DNA from: Arthrobacter sp. SLBN-112
Lineage (GTDB): Bacteria > Actinomycetota > Actinomycetes > Actinomycetales > Micrococcaceae
Direction of reading: 5' to 3'
Assembly (NCBI RefSeq): GCF_030944625.1
Contig: NZ_JAUSXY010000001.1
Coordinates: forward strand, 1,674,001 to 1,738,000
Length of the DNA: 64,000 nt
Positions within the stretch are counted from its first letter, which is position 1. Every line of letters starts with the position of its first letter. The position numbers and the translations under genes are program-made. Below, one piece after another: positions 43,769-52,895 of this stretch. Under the pieces are notes generated by a model. That model made no database searches and had not been told where the DNA came from. It saw nothing but the letters and a program-made list of their open reading frames with translations.

Positions 43769-44420
43769 TTATGGCGTGCCGGCGGCGTCCCCGCGGACCG
43801 GGGAGTTGAGGCGGGCGTGGCGCAGGATGGACACGATGGCGGGGGCCAACTGGTCCTCCATCTGCCGGTATACCTCCGGCGGGCGGCGGTACGGGTCCAC
43901 GATGTCGTTCTCGGCAGGGTCGGTGGGAAGGGAGAGATGCCGCACCCCGGCGGCCCGCGCCGGCAACCCCCGCCAACGGGCAGTGTGGGCGGCCAGCCAG
44001 CCGCCGTCGTCGGACGTGTTGTCCCCTTGACGAGGAGGTGTCCCGCTGGTCCAGGACATCGAGCATGCGGGCGAACTCGCGGATGGTGAAGGTGCGCTTG
44101 AGGAGGGAGGCGTCGAGCTGCAGGACCTCGCCGCGGTGCCCGGATGTCATGGTGAGCACGAGGTCCACGCCGCGCAGGATTTTGGGGGTGAGCTGCCGTG
44201 CCGCGAATCCTTCCGGATCCCCGCCGAAGGTCCGCACGATATCCGCCGAGATGGGTTGCATCGGTTCGCCCACCATGGCCCGCGTGCCGGCGCTCGCCAC
44301 CTGGAAACCTCCCGGCACGGCCTGGTCCAGCCCTGCCTGCAGCAGCCGTTCGGCCACCGGCGAGCGGCAGATGTTCCCGGTGCAGACGGTCAGGATCTTG
44401 ACTGGCGCGGAAGTGTCCAA
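43769..44420 (-). pseudogene. Low-molecular-weight protein-tyrosine phosphatase, frameshifted
   Basis: The first frame contains the P-loop VCTGNICRSPVAERLL (Cys with CX5R) and helix IREFARMLDVL; it then drifts into meaningless Arg-rich sequence. The second frame carries the C-terminal part with the general acid in NDIVDPYRRPPEVY. Removing one base from the CCCC at 44023-44026 joins both into a protein of about 215 residues with every catalytic residue. It starts at TTG 44420. It probably regulates tyrosine-phosphorylated polysaccharide-assembly proteins together with the neighbouring LCP gene. Confidence 0.82.
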
Positions 44421-44565
44421 GGAGATGTTCTCTTTCCCAGCTGGTGGCAGGACCGGGTGGGCCCGTGCTTTTCAACTTAACACGCAACGGCGCGACGACG
44501 GGCCTTGGGCCAGGTGCCGCCGCCGCGCCGTGGGTGTTTTGCTGCTGAGCCGCTGCCGGGCAGCC

Positions 44566-45192
44566 TTACAGCGCGGTCAGCATCTGCTTCATCTGCGCGA
44601 TCTCGGCCTGCTGCGAGTCCACGATGTCATGGGCCAGCTTCACGGCATCGGGGGCCTTTCCGGCGCTGATTTCCTGCTGTGCCATCTCGATGGCGCCCTC
44701 GTGGTGGCCGATCATCTGCTCGAGGAAGAGCCGCGCGGCTTCGGTACCGGTGGCGGATTTGAGCTTGCCCATGCCGGCATCGTCCACCATCCCGGACATG
44801 CCGTGCCCGGAATCGTCGCCCATCATCGTTGGCATGTTCCAGCCCGTGAGCCATCCGGTCATCTGCTGGATCTCGGGTGCCTGCGCATCCTTGATCTTGG
44901 TGGCAAGGGCAGTGACCTCCGCCGGCGTGTCCGGTTTGGCGAGGATGATGCCGCTCATTTCCACCGCCTGGGCGTGGTGCGGAATCATCATTTGGGCGAA
45001 CATGACATCGGCCTGGTTATGGTCGGCGCCGGACTCCTGGCCGGCACTGGGCATCATGCTTGACATGGGGCTGGAGTTGCCGTGGTCCATGGGCATGCTG
45101 TTGCCGGAGCTCGTGCCGGTGGCGCAGCCGGCGAGGCTGAGCGAAGCGGCGAGGGCAGCGGTGATGGACAGGGTCTTGAATGTGGTGTTCAT
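44566..45192 (-). CDS. DUF305 copper-associated lipoprotein
   Basis: A 208-residue lipoprotein with a lipobox LAGC ending at Cys23. The mature part is full of Met and His (MPMDHGN, MSSMMPS, MFAQMMIPHHAQAVEMS, EQMIGHHEGAIEMAQQE), the two DUF305 HH motifs. Such proteins bind copper at the cell surface. It lies 16 bp downstream of the copper ATPase gene in the same direction and is likely co-transcribed with it under copper control. Confidence 0.9.
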   Translation of the reverse strand: MNTTFKTLSITAALAASLSLAGCATGTSSGNSMPMDHGNSSPMSSMMPSAGQESGADHNQADVMFAQMMIPHHAQAVEMSGIILAKPDTPAEVTALATKIKDAQAPEIQQMTGWLTGWNMPTMMGDDSGHGMSGMVDDAGMGKLKSATGTEAARLFLEQMIGHHEGAIEMAQQEISAGKAPDAVKLAHDIVDSQQAEIAQMKQMLTAL

Positions 45193-45208
45193 AGGTGTCT
45201 TTCCGGGA

Positions 45209-47353
45209 CTAAATGGACTGCGCCTTGGTGGTGGGTGCCTCCGACGGGTTCAGTTTCAGGCGCCGGAGGAGCTGGGCGTTCAGCGCCACCACAATGGTGG
45301 AGGCCGACATCAGTACCGCCCCTGCAGCGGGCGAGAGGACCACCCCGGCAAAGGCCAGGACGCCTGCGGCCAATGGCACGGACAGGACGTTGTAGCCCGC
45401 AGCCCACACCAGGTTCTGCCACATCTTCCGGTAGCTGGCCCGGGACAGGTCCACCATGGACAACACGGCCCGCGGATCGTTTCCTGCCAGGACCACGCCG
45501 GCGGATTCCATGGCTACGTCGGTGCCGGCGCCGATGGCGATGCCCACCTCGGCGCGGGCGAGCGCGGGCGAGTCGTTGACGCCGTCGCCCACCATGGCCA
45601 CCTTCAACCCGCGGCCCTGCAACTCGGCCACCTTTTTGTCCTTGTCAGCCGGCAGGACCTCGGCGAACACCTCGTCGATGCCCAGGTCCGCGGCCACTGC
45701 CTGCGCCACCTGGTGCGCGTCGCCGGTGACCATGGCCACCTTGATGCCGCGGCGCTGCAGGGCTGACACGGCCTGCCGCGACTCCGGCCGCACCGCATCC
45801 TCCATGCTCACGGCACCCAGGACGGTGCCGTCGTCGTCCACCACGTGCAGGACGGCGGCGCCGCGGTCCATCCATGCGTGCGTCCTGGCGGCCAGGGCCT
45901 CGGGTTCGACGACGCCGAGCTCGCGCAGGAGCGCGGGCCCGCCCACGTGCACGGTGCGGCCGTCCACGGCGGCCCGGACGCCACGGCCCGGCAGGGCGGT
46001 AAAACCGGTGGCAGCCGGCAGCGGCAGGTTGCGTGCCTTGGCGGCGCGGACGATGCCGCGCGCCACCGGGTGTTCGCTGTCGGATTCGACGGCCGCGGCG
46101 AGGGCCAGCACGGCATCGGCGTTGCTTCCTTCGGCCGCGGCGATGTCCTTCAGTTCAGGTTCCCCGGTGGTGAGGGTGCCGGTTTTATCGAACAGGACAA
46201 CGTCGACGGTGCGCATCCGCTCCAAAGCCATCCGGTTCTTGATCAGAACCCCGGCGCGTGCTGCCTGTTCCGTGGAAATGGCGATCACCAGCGGTATGGC
46301 CAGGCCCAGTGCGTGCGGGCAGGCGATCACCAGCACGGTGACGGTCCGGGTGACGGCGTCGGGGACGCTTCCCAGCAAGGTCCAGGCGATAAAGGTCAGG
46401 ACGCCGGCCCCGGCGGCAAAGTAGAAGAGGAAAGCCGCGGCTCGGTCCGCGAGGGCCTGCGCGCGTGAGGACGAGGCTTGTGCCTCCTCCACCAGCCGCT
46501 GGATCCCGGCCAGGGCGGTCTGGTCGCCGACTGCAGTAACCCGGACCCTGACGCTGCTGTCCGTTGCCACCGTCCCGGCCACCACCGGATCGCCGGTACC
46601 GCGGGGCACTGTCTTGGATTCGCCGGTGATCATGGATTCGTCGAACTCGGACTGCCCGTCCACCACGGTTCCGTCGGCCGGCATCCGGGCGCCGGGGCGG
46701 ACCAGGACCAGGTCGCCGGGGGCCAGCTCGGAGACGGGGACGGTTTCGGTTCCGCTGTCCGTGATGCGCTCGGCCTCGTCCGGGAGCAGGGCGGCGAGGG
46801 CGTCAAGGGCGCCCTGGGCGGATCCGAGGGCGCGCATTTCGATCCAGTGGCCCAGCAGCATGATGGCCACCAGGAGCGCCAGTTCCCACCAGAAGTCCAG
46901 GTCGAAGCCGCCGATCCCCAGGGTGGTGACCCAGGACGCCGCAAAGGCCACGGTGATGGCCATGGCGATCAGCAGCATCATCCCGGGCGTGCGGTCCTTG
47001 AGTTCCTGGAGGCCGCCCTTGAGGAATGGCTGGCCGCCGTAGAGGAAGATCACGGTGCCCAGGACCGGCGGAATCCAGGCGGCGCCGGGGAACTCCGGCG
47101 GCATGTAGCCCAGGAGGTGGCCCATCATGGGGCTGAAGTACACCACCGGCACGGAAAGGGCGAGCGTCAGCCAGAACCTGTTCTTGAACATGGCGGTGCT
47201 GTGACCGGCGTGCTGCCCGTGGGTGTGGACGGCATGGTCGTCGTCACCCGCGGGGCCGCCATGGTGGGCGTGGCCGGCCGGGTGCTCCGGCGGCCGTGTC
47301 AGCGGGCCGCCCAGGGTGTTGTGATGGTCGTGGGAGTGGTTCCCGAGGCTCAT
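45209..47353 (-). CDS. copB: Copper-exporting P-type ATPase, CPH type (CopB/P1B-3-like)
   Basis: A 714-residue heavy-metal ATPase. The N-terminus is His-rich (NHSHDHHN, HAHHGG, HTHGQHAGH) in place of a CxxC domain. The membrane metal site is Cys345-Pro-His, the phosphorylation site DKTGTLT and the hinge GDGVNDSPAL. CPH enzymes belong to the P1B-3 group, which exports Cu(II)/Ag from the cell. The ATG at 47353 begins the His-rich tail. A CsoR-like operator lies about 105 bp upstream; no csoR gene is in view. Confidence 0.92.
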   Translation of the reverse strand: MSLGNHSHDHHNTLGGPLTRPPEHPAGHAHHGGPAGDDDHAVHTHGQHAGHSTAMFKNRFWLTLALSVPVVYFSPMMGHLLGYMPPEFPGAAWIPPVLGTVIFLYGGQPFLKGGLQELKDRTPGMMLLIAMAITVAFAASWVTTLGIGGFDLDFWWELALLVAIMLLGHWIEMRALGSAQGALDALAALLPDEAERITDSGTETVPVSELAPGDLVLVRPGARMPADGTVVDGQSEFDESMITGESKTVPRGTGDPVVAGTVATDSSVRVRVTAVGDQTALAGIQRLVEEAQASSSRAQALADRAAAFLFYFAAGAGVLTFIAWTLLGSVPDAVTRTVTVLVIACPHALGLAIPLVIAISTEQAARAGVLIKNRMALERMRTVDVVLFDKTGTLTTGEPELKDIAAAEGSNADAVLALAAAVESDSEHPVARGIVRAAKARNLPLPAATGFTALPGRGVRAAVDGRTVHVGGPALLRELGVVEPEALAARTHAWMDRGAAVLHVVDDDGTVLGAVSMEDAVRPESRQAVSALQRRGIKVAMVTGDAHQVAQAVAADLGIDEVFAEVLPADKDKKVAELQGRGLKVAMVGDGVNDSPALARAEVGIAIGAGTDVAMESAGVVLAGNDPRAVLSMVDLSRASYRKMWQNLVWAAGYNVLSVPLAAGVLAFAGVVLSPAAGAVLMSASTIVVALNAQLLRRLKLNPSEAPTTKAQSI

Positions 47354-47456
47354 GTCAGTTCCAATCCATTGCGGGATCATTCGTGCTGGGGTTGACCGGC
47401 TGTGAAGGCGATGCGAGGCACCTGCCGGGACATACCACGTCACTGACAACACCTCG

Positions 47457-47486
47457 AATATACCCCCCTGGGGTATTGCTTTGCAA
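47457..47486 (-). promoter_or_regulatory. Copper promoter with CsoR-like operator
   Basis: ATACCCC (47460-47466) and GGGGTAT (47470-47476) form the GC-rich inverted repeat typical of CsoR sites. On the minus strand it fills the 18-bp spacer between TTGCAA (-35, 47481-47486) and TATATT (-10, 47457-47462), so a repressor here would cover the promoter of the ATPase operon. Confidence 0.8.
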
Positions 47487-47573
47487 GTGCGTAGTCCATT
47501 TTGCCTGCAACTTCCATAGGACCTCCCGCACTACTTTCCACTGCTCCGTTCGCCCATACTTGGAGGAGCGAGT

Positions 47574-48296
47574 ATGGTGCCGGCCCGCTGGGGGCTGGTT
47601 CATACCAAGGAAGTGGGCTTTGTGACCGAGCTAAGCGACTTGTACACGTACTCCAGTGCCCTCGGCGACAACGAGTGCGTCGCAGGAGTTTTCCGCATGG
47701 ATCTGGACGGGATGACGTTCCATTGGTCCGAGGGCATGTACCAGCTGCACGGCTACCATCGCGGCGAGGTAGTACCCACTCGGGAGCTCGTTTTTGCGCA
47801 CAAACACCCCGACGACCGCGAACGGTGCGAGGAAATCACCGCCAGGGTTGCCGAAACCGGCGGTTTCTTCTGCATGTACCACCGCATCAACGACGCCAAG
47901 GGCCACACCCGCCGGGTCATGACCTCCGGTGAAGCGATCCTCGGCGACGACGGCTCGGTGGTGGCGCTCGAAGGCGTGATGGTGGACCTCACCCGGACCC
48001 TGCAACGCGAGACCGAACAGACCGCCCGGGACGCCGTTGCCGGAGCCACCTCCACCCGCACGGTGATTGACCAGGCGCGCGGCATCCTCATGGGTTTGCT
48101 GAAGCTCGGCTCGGACGAAGCCTTCCAGTTGCTGGTGGCCACCAGCAGCCACCGGAACGTCAAGCTTGTTGTGGTGGCCGCGGAACTGGTGCAGCTGGCC
48201 AATTCCGTGGACGGCCGGACTTACCTGGACCGCGCCGTGCGGGCCATCCAGCTGCACGGACGAAGCAGGGACGCCGGCGGCCGCCGCGCGGGCTGA
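47574..48296 (+). CDS. PAS-ANTAR RNA-binding regulator
   Basis: A 240-residue regulator. Residues 30-140 form a PAS domain (FHWSEGMYQLHGYHRGEV, then HRINDAKGHTRRVMTSGEA). The C-terminal 75 residues are an ANTAR domain (RTVIDQARGILMGLLKLGSDEAFQLLVATSSHRNVKL region), which binds paired hairpins in mRNA leaders to prevent termination. The sensed signal is unknown. ATG 47574 has GGAGGAG at a good distance; GTG 47622 is an alternative. It diverges from the copper operon. Confidence 0.88.
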   Translation: MVPARWGLVHTKEVGFVTELSDLYTYSSALGDNECVAGVFRMDLDGMTFHWSEGMYQLHGYHRGEVVPTRELVFAHKHPDDRERCEEITARVAETGGFFCMYHRINDAKGHTRRVMTSGEAILGDDGSVVALEGVMVDLTRTLQRETEQTARDAVAGATSTRTVIDQARGILMGLLKLGSDEAFQLLVATSSHRNVKLVVVAAELVQLANSVDGRTYLDRAVRAIQLHGRSRDAGGRRAG

Positions 48297-48382
48297 CCCT
48301 CCTGCCCCGGTAGAATGGAACCAGGTGCGCCGGGAAGTCTGGTCGGCATGGCTTTGTCGAACCCGGAAATAAGGATGCCTCC

Positions 48383-49736
48383 ATGACCTCCACCCCGCCT
48401 GTGCCCAACGCCTCCACACCTCAGGGCTCCACCGTCTTCTCCCGCGGCAGCTATGCCGAGGCGCTCCGGATCGGCGAAATCCTCCGCAAGGAAACCGTGG
48501 GCGGAGCCCTCCTGGTCATCGCGGCGGGTTATCGCCCTTATCTGGGCCAACTCCCCGGCGTCGGAGAGCTATTTTGCCCTCCGGGATCTCCAGGTGGGCT
48601 ATGCGCCGTGGCACCTGGAACTGAGCCTGGGGGCCTGGGCGGCTGACGGCCTGCTGGCCATCTTCTTCTTCCTGGTTGGCCTGGAACTCAAGCGGGAATT
48701 CGTGGCCGGCGACCTGCGGCAGATCAGCAAGTCGATCGTTCCGGTGGCGGCCGCCGTGGGCGGCGTAGTAGTGCCGGCGGTGATCTACGCCGTCGTCAAT
48801 CTCGCCAGCCCGGAAACCCTGCGCGGCTGGGCCATTCCCACGGCAACCGACATCGCGTTCGCCGTGGCTGTCCTGGCCATCATCGGATCCCACCTGCCCA
48901 GCGCGCTGCGGATCTTCCTGCTGACGCTGGCCGTGGTGGATGACCTGATCGCGATCACGATCATCGCGTTCTTCTACTCGAGCGACATCCAGGTCACGCC
49001 GCTGCTCCTGGCGCTCGTGCCGCTGGCGGCGTACGCGTTCCTGGCGCAGAGGTATCGCCGGTTCTTCGGCCGCCACGCCGCCGCAGCCTGGTTGATCCTG
49101 CTGCCGCTGGGTATGGTCACGTGGGCGCTGGTGCATGCCTCCGGCATCCACGCCACCGTGGCCGGCGTGCTGTTGGGCTTCGCTGTGCCGGTGATCAGGT
49201 CCGAGGCCTCCGGCGGTCCGGAGGCAGGCCCGGGGCTGGCGGAGATCTTCGAACACCGGTTCCGGCCGATTTCCGCCGGTGTGGCGGTCCCCATCTTTGC
49301 GTTCTTCTCCGCAGGCGTGATGGTCGGCGGCTGGGAAGGCCTGGGCTCAGCCCTGTCGGACCCCGTGGCACTGGGCATCATCCTTGGCCTTGTCCTTGGC
49401 AAGCCGATCGGCATCATGGGCACCACCTGGGTGCTGACGAAAGCCACCCGGGCCAGCCTGGACAGTTCCTTCAAGTGGATCGACGTGTTCGGGGTGGCGC
49501 TGCTGGCCGGGATCGGTTTCACGGTCTCCCTGCTCGTGGCGGAGCTCAGCTTTGGCCACGGCAGCCTGCATGACGACCACGCCAAGGTGGGCATCCTGGC
49601 CGCATCACTGATCGCCGCGCTGCTGGCGACGGTGGTGCTGCGCACCCGGAACCGCCAGTACCGGTTGGCCGAAGAGCTGGAGAAAGTGGATTCGGACCAC
49701 GACGGCGTCCCGGACGTCTACCAGGAACGCACCTAA
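48383..49736 (+). pseudogene. nhaA: Na+/H+ antiporter NhaA, frameshifted
   Basis: The start ([26 protein letters not shown]) is in one frame and the remaining protein ([20 protein letters not shown] through the C-terminus) is in the next. Deleting one G from GGG at 48526-48528 restores an intact 450-residue NhaA. The transport Asp pair is visible in [10 protein letters not shown], and the [13 protein letters not shown] helix is normal. NhaA exports sodium in exchange for protons at alkaline pH. Nothing else looks degraded, which argues for a base-call error. Confidence 0.85.
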
Positions 49737-49789
49737 CCCCGTGGTCCGGCAGGCCGCCCGGCGGCCCGCCCGGGGGCCGGGAGGGCTGC

Positions 49790-50032
49790 TCAGGCCGTAG
49801 CGAGCGGCTTCGCCTGGGCTGGCGGCACGGCCGGGGCCGCCACGTGGCGGATCTCCAGGGCTTCCGGGTCCAGCAGCTTCCGCGCACCGGTCCGGGCGTC
49901 CAGGATCCAGAAGAGTTCAAGGGCCGGGACGACGTCGGTCACCCGGCCGCTGTGGAAAAGCTTGCCCCGGTGCCAGGCCTCGATCTGGTCCCCGATGCGG
50001 AGCTGGGCGGTACGTATTCCTGGTGCCTCCAT
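49790..50032 (-). CDS. Uncharacterised 80-residue protein
   Basis: A small protein starting MEAPGIRTAQLRIGDQIEAW with a beta-rich core (GRVTDVVPALELFWILDARTGARKLLDPE) that looks like a small SH3-like or Tudor-like barrel; the tail is Ala/Pro-rich. No family is recognised. The strong AGGAGG eight bases before the ATG supports it as real. It follows the iron-transport genes in map order but has its own start signal. Confidence 0.62.
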   Translation of the reverse strand: MEAPGIRTAQLRIGDQIEAWHRGKLFHSGRVTDVVPALELFWILDARTGARKLLDPEALEIRHVAAPAVPPAQAKPLATA

Positions 50033-50147
50033 GAGAGCTGCCTCCTGCTGTTGTGTCCCCGTAAGCACAGCTTGCCGTGAAGAGGTTGCCGAAGTGTTTC
50101 CGCCCGGTGTTTTTTCTGTGTCAGGAGTGGCGGCTGGGGGCCGGAGC

Positions 50148-51305
50148 TTAGTCGTCCAGCGGGAACGCGACTGCCTCGCCCACCACCCGGAGGCACAGTT
50201 CCATCCCTGGCCGGGCGATCGAGGCGTTCCAGTGCCGGATGGTGATCACTTCGCCGCCGCCGGGGTACCGGTGGTCGGCGTGCTCCGCCACTTCTTTGGG
50301 CACATTGAGCTTCAGCCGCACCGTGGTTTCGGGGCCGAAGTAGTCGGTGTCCACCACTACGCCGCGGATGGGGCCGTCCTCGGCGATCCGGATCTGCTCG
50401 GGCCGCAGCATGAGCTGGACCTTGCCCTGCGCCGGCGGGCGGCGCACCGGGATGCCGCCCAGCGAGCAGGTGGCCAGTGACCCTTCCAGCCAGGCGTCCA
50501 GGATGACGGCGTCGCCCAGGAACTCGGCGGTGGCCCGGTCCGCGGGGCGGGTGTAGACGACGAACGGGTTGCCGATCTGGGCCAGCTTCCCGGCGCGCAT
50601 CACGGCCACCTGGTCGGCGAAGGACAACGCCTCGGCCTGGTCGTGGGTGACCAGGATGGTGGTGACCCCGGCCTCGGCCAGGACCTTGGCCACGGCGCGG
50701 CGGGTGGCCACGCGGAGGCCGGCATCCAGGGCGGAGAAGGGCTCGTCCAGGAGCATCAGTTCCGGTTCCCGGGCCAGGGCACGGGCCAGGGCGACGCGTT
50801 GCTGCTGGCCGCCCGAAAGCTGGTGCGGGCGGCGCTTGGCCATGGCCGGATCCAGCGACACCATCTCCAGGAGTTCCGCCACCCGGGCAGCAACAGCCCG
50901 GCGGCCGCCGTCCAGCTTGGCGGGGTCCAGGCCAAACGCCACGTTCTGGCCCACCGTCAGGTGCGGGAACAGCGCGCCGTCCTGGGCCACATAGCCGATC
51001 TGGCGCTTGTGCGCCGGGAGCCACGCGCCGTCACCGGCCACGGTGGTGCCGTTGAGCGAGATGGTGCCGGTGTCCGGGTGTTCAAACCCGGCGATCAGGC
51101 GCAGGAGCGTGGTCTTGCCGGAGCCGGAGGGACCCACGATGGCGGTGGTGCCGCCCTTGGCCACGGACAGGTTGACGCCCCTCAGGACCGCCTGGGAGCC
51201 AAAGTTCTTGGTGACGTCCGTGATGTGCAGGTGGCTGTTGGTGGTTGCCGCCACGGAAGGGGAGACCCGTGGTTCCGGCAGCCGCCGGGTGGATGGTGCT
51301 GTCAC
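50148..51305 (-). CDS. fbpC: Ferric-iron ABC transporter ATP-binding protein
   Basis: A 385-residue ABC ATPase: Walker A GPSGSGKTT, signature LSGGQQQR, Walker B LMLLDEP and the switch His in VTHDQ. The C-terminal 140 residues form a TOBE-like regulatory domain (VQLMLRPEQIRIAEDG), as in FbpC. It powers import by the permease encoded just upstream; its ATG overlaps the permease TGA. A trailing role in thiamine or phosphonate import is less likely given the binding protein. Confidence 0.88.
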   Translation of the reverse strand: MTAPSTRRLPEPRVSPSVAATTNSHLHITDVTKNFGSQAVLRGVNLSVAKGGTTAIVGPSGSGKTTLLRLIAGFEHPDTGTISLNGTTVAGDGAWLPAHKRQIGYVAQDGALFPHLTVGQNVAFGLDPAKLDGGRRAVAARVAELLEMVSLDPAMAKRRPHQLSGGQQQRVALARALAREPELMLLDEPFSALDAGLRVATRRAVAKVLAEAGVTTILVTHDQAEALSFADQVAVMRAGKLAQIGNPFVVYTRPADRATAEFLGDAVILDAWLEGSLATCSLGGIPVRRPPAQGKVQLMLRPEQIRIAEDGPIRGVVVDTDYFGPETTVRLKLNVPKEVAEHADHRYPGGGEVITIRHWNASIARPGMELCLRVVGEAVAFPLDD

Positions 51306-52891
51306 TGTCCGGCTACTTTCTTGGACTGTTGGAAGAGAAGGTAGGTCATGGGAGCGGAAAGCAGGATCATCAGCAGGGCATAGGGCGCGGCTCCGGCATA
51401 GTCTATTTCACTGCTCTTGCTCCAGAACTCGGTGGCCAGGGTCTTGGTGCCGTTGGGGGACAGCAGCAACGTGGCGGTGAGCTCGTTGGCGATGGCCAGG
51501 AACACCAAGGCCGCACCGCCGGCAGCGGCGGGGGCGGTGAGCCGCAGCGTGACGCGGATGAATGCCAGCAGCGGCGGCTTGCCCAGCGCCTGCGCGGCCT
51601 CGTCGAGTTCCTTGGGAGCCTGCGCCAGCCCGGCCCGGAGGTTCACCAGGGCCCGGGGCAGGAAAAGCAGAACGTACGCCGCCACCAGCACGCCGGCGCT
51701 CTGGTAGATTCCCGGCACCACGCGGATGCTGACGGTGACGAACGCCAGGGCCACCACGATGCCGGGCATCGAGCTGGTGACGTAGTTGGACAGCTCCAGG
51801 GACTTGCTGAACCAGCCGGGCTTCCGGACCGCGAGGTACGCCATGGGGAACGCGACCACGATGGTGGCCGCCGCGCCTGCCAGGCCGTACCCGAAGGTGG
51901 CCAGGAGCGCCGGGAGGAATTCGGCGGCGGTCCAGACGTCGGCGCCGCCGGCCACGATCCACTTCAGCACGTAGTACAGCGGGAGGCCGAACGCCAGGGC
52001 CGTCAGCGCCAGCAGGAAGAGCTGGCCCGGAACCTGGTAGGCGTGAAGGGGGAGCCGGAGGGCCCTTGCCTGCACCCCGGAGCCGACTCTCGCGTAGCGG
52101 GCAGTGCCGCGGCTGCGGACCTCGGCCATCAGCAGGAGCAGGCAAAAGAAGACCAGCACGCTGGCCAGCATGTTCCCGGCGGCGCCGTTGAAGGTGGAGC
52201 GGTACTGGGTCATGATCGCGGTGGTGAAGGTATCGAACCGGATCATGGCGAACGCACCGTATTCGGCGAGCAGGTGCAGCCCCACCAGCAGGCCGCCGCC
52301 CGTGAGGGCGATCCGCATCTGGGGAAGCACCACCCGGAAGAAGGCCCGCCAGGCGCCCAGCCCCAGGGCGGCGGCGGACTGTTCGATGGCCGGATCCAGC
52401 CGGCTCAGGGTTGCTGCCGCGGGAATGTACACCAGCGGGAAGTAGGAGAGCGTGGCGATCAGGATTCCCGAGCCCAGGCCCCCCAGCGACGGGATGGCCG
52501 AAACCCAGGCGTAGCTGTTCACGAACGCCGGGATGGCCAGCGGCGCGGCCAGCAGGACAGCCCAGATCCGGCGGCCGCGGAGGTTGGTCCGTTCCACCAG
52601 CCATGCCCCCGCCACGCCAAGCAGCAGGCACAGCGGGATGGTGGCGGCCATCAGGAGCAGGGTGTTCACCAGCAGTTCGCCTACGCGGGGGCGCAGGATG
52701 AGGGCGACGGCGGTATCCCACCCGGTTGCCACCGTCATGTACACCACGTACCCCAGCGGGACCAGGGAGAAGAGGGCGATCAACACCGCCAGGACGGACA
52801 CCGCGGAAACGCCGAAAGGCGGGCGGGGGCTGTTGCCCCGGCCCGCCGTCGTCGTGCCCCGCTTGGCGGGAGCCGATAGATCGGTGGTCAC
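51302..52891 (-). CDS. fbpB: Ferric-iron ABC transporter permease, two-domain
   Basis: A 529-residue membrane protein with about 12 helices: two fused BinD-type permease halves, each with a cytosolic EAA loop (for example the second half around ELDEAAQALGKPPLLAFIRVTLRL). One chain therefore replaces the usual permease dimer, as in FbpB/SfuB. It begins 4 bp after the binding-protein stop and overlaps the ATPase start, giving a tight fbpABC operon. Confidence 0.9.
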   Translation of the reverse strand: MTTDLSAPAKRGTTTAGRGNSPRPPFGVSAVSVLAVLIALFSLVPLGYVVYMTVATGWDTAVALILRPRVGELLVNTLLLMAATIPLCLLLGVAGAWLVERTNLRGRRIWAVLLAAPLAIPAFVNSYAWVSAIPSLGGLGSGILIATLSYFPLVYIPAAATLSRLDPAIEQSAAALGLGAWRAFFRVVLPQMRIALTGGGLLVGLHLLAEYGAFAMIRFDTFTTAIMTQYRSTFNGAAGNMLASVLVFFCLLLLMAEVRSRGTARYARVGSGVQARALRLPLHAYQVPGQLFLLALTALAFGLPLYYVLKWIVAGGADVWTAAEFLPALLATFGYGLAGAAATIVVAFPMAYLAVRKPGWFSKSLELSNYVTSSMPGIVVALAFVTVSIRVVPGIYQSAGVLVAAYVLLFLPRALVNLRAGLAQAPKELDEAAQALGKPPLLAFIRVTLRLTAPAAAGGAALVFLAIANELTATLLLSPNGTKTLATEFWSKSSEIDYAGAAPYALLMILLSAPMTYLLFQQSKKVAGQ

Positions 52892-52895
52892 GGAA

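Noticed and set aside
48383..49736. Annotating nhaA as two separate genes
   Set aside because: The short first frame ends in meaningless sequence and the second has no own ribosome site; deletion of one G gives a standard NhaA.
33310..49736. Programmed ribosomal frameshifting in the four interrupted genes
   Set aside because: The four families are not known for it, the sites share no slippery heptamer, and no consistent downstream pseudoknot or upstream Shine-Dalgarno-like stimulator was seen.
51245..52879. A 544-codon plus-strand frame opposite the iron permease gene
   Set aside because: Gln/Arg/His-rich with no fold; the opposite strand is a 12-helix permease with EAA loops and tight operon spacing.
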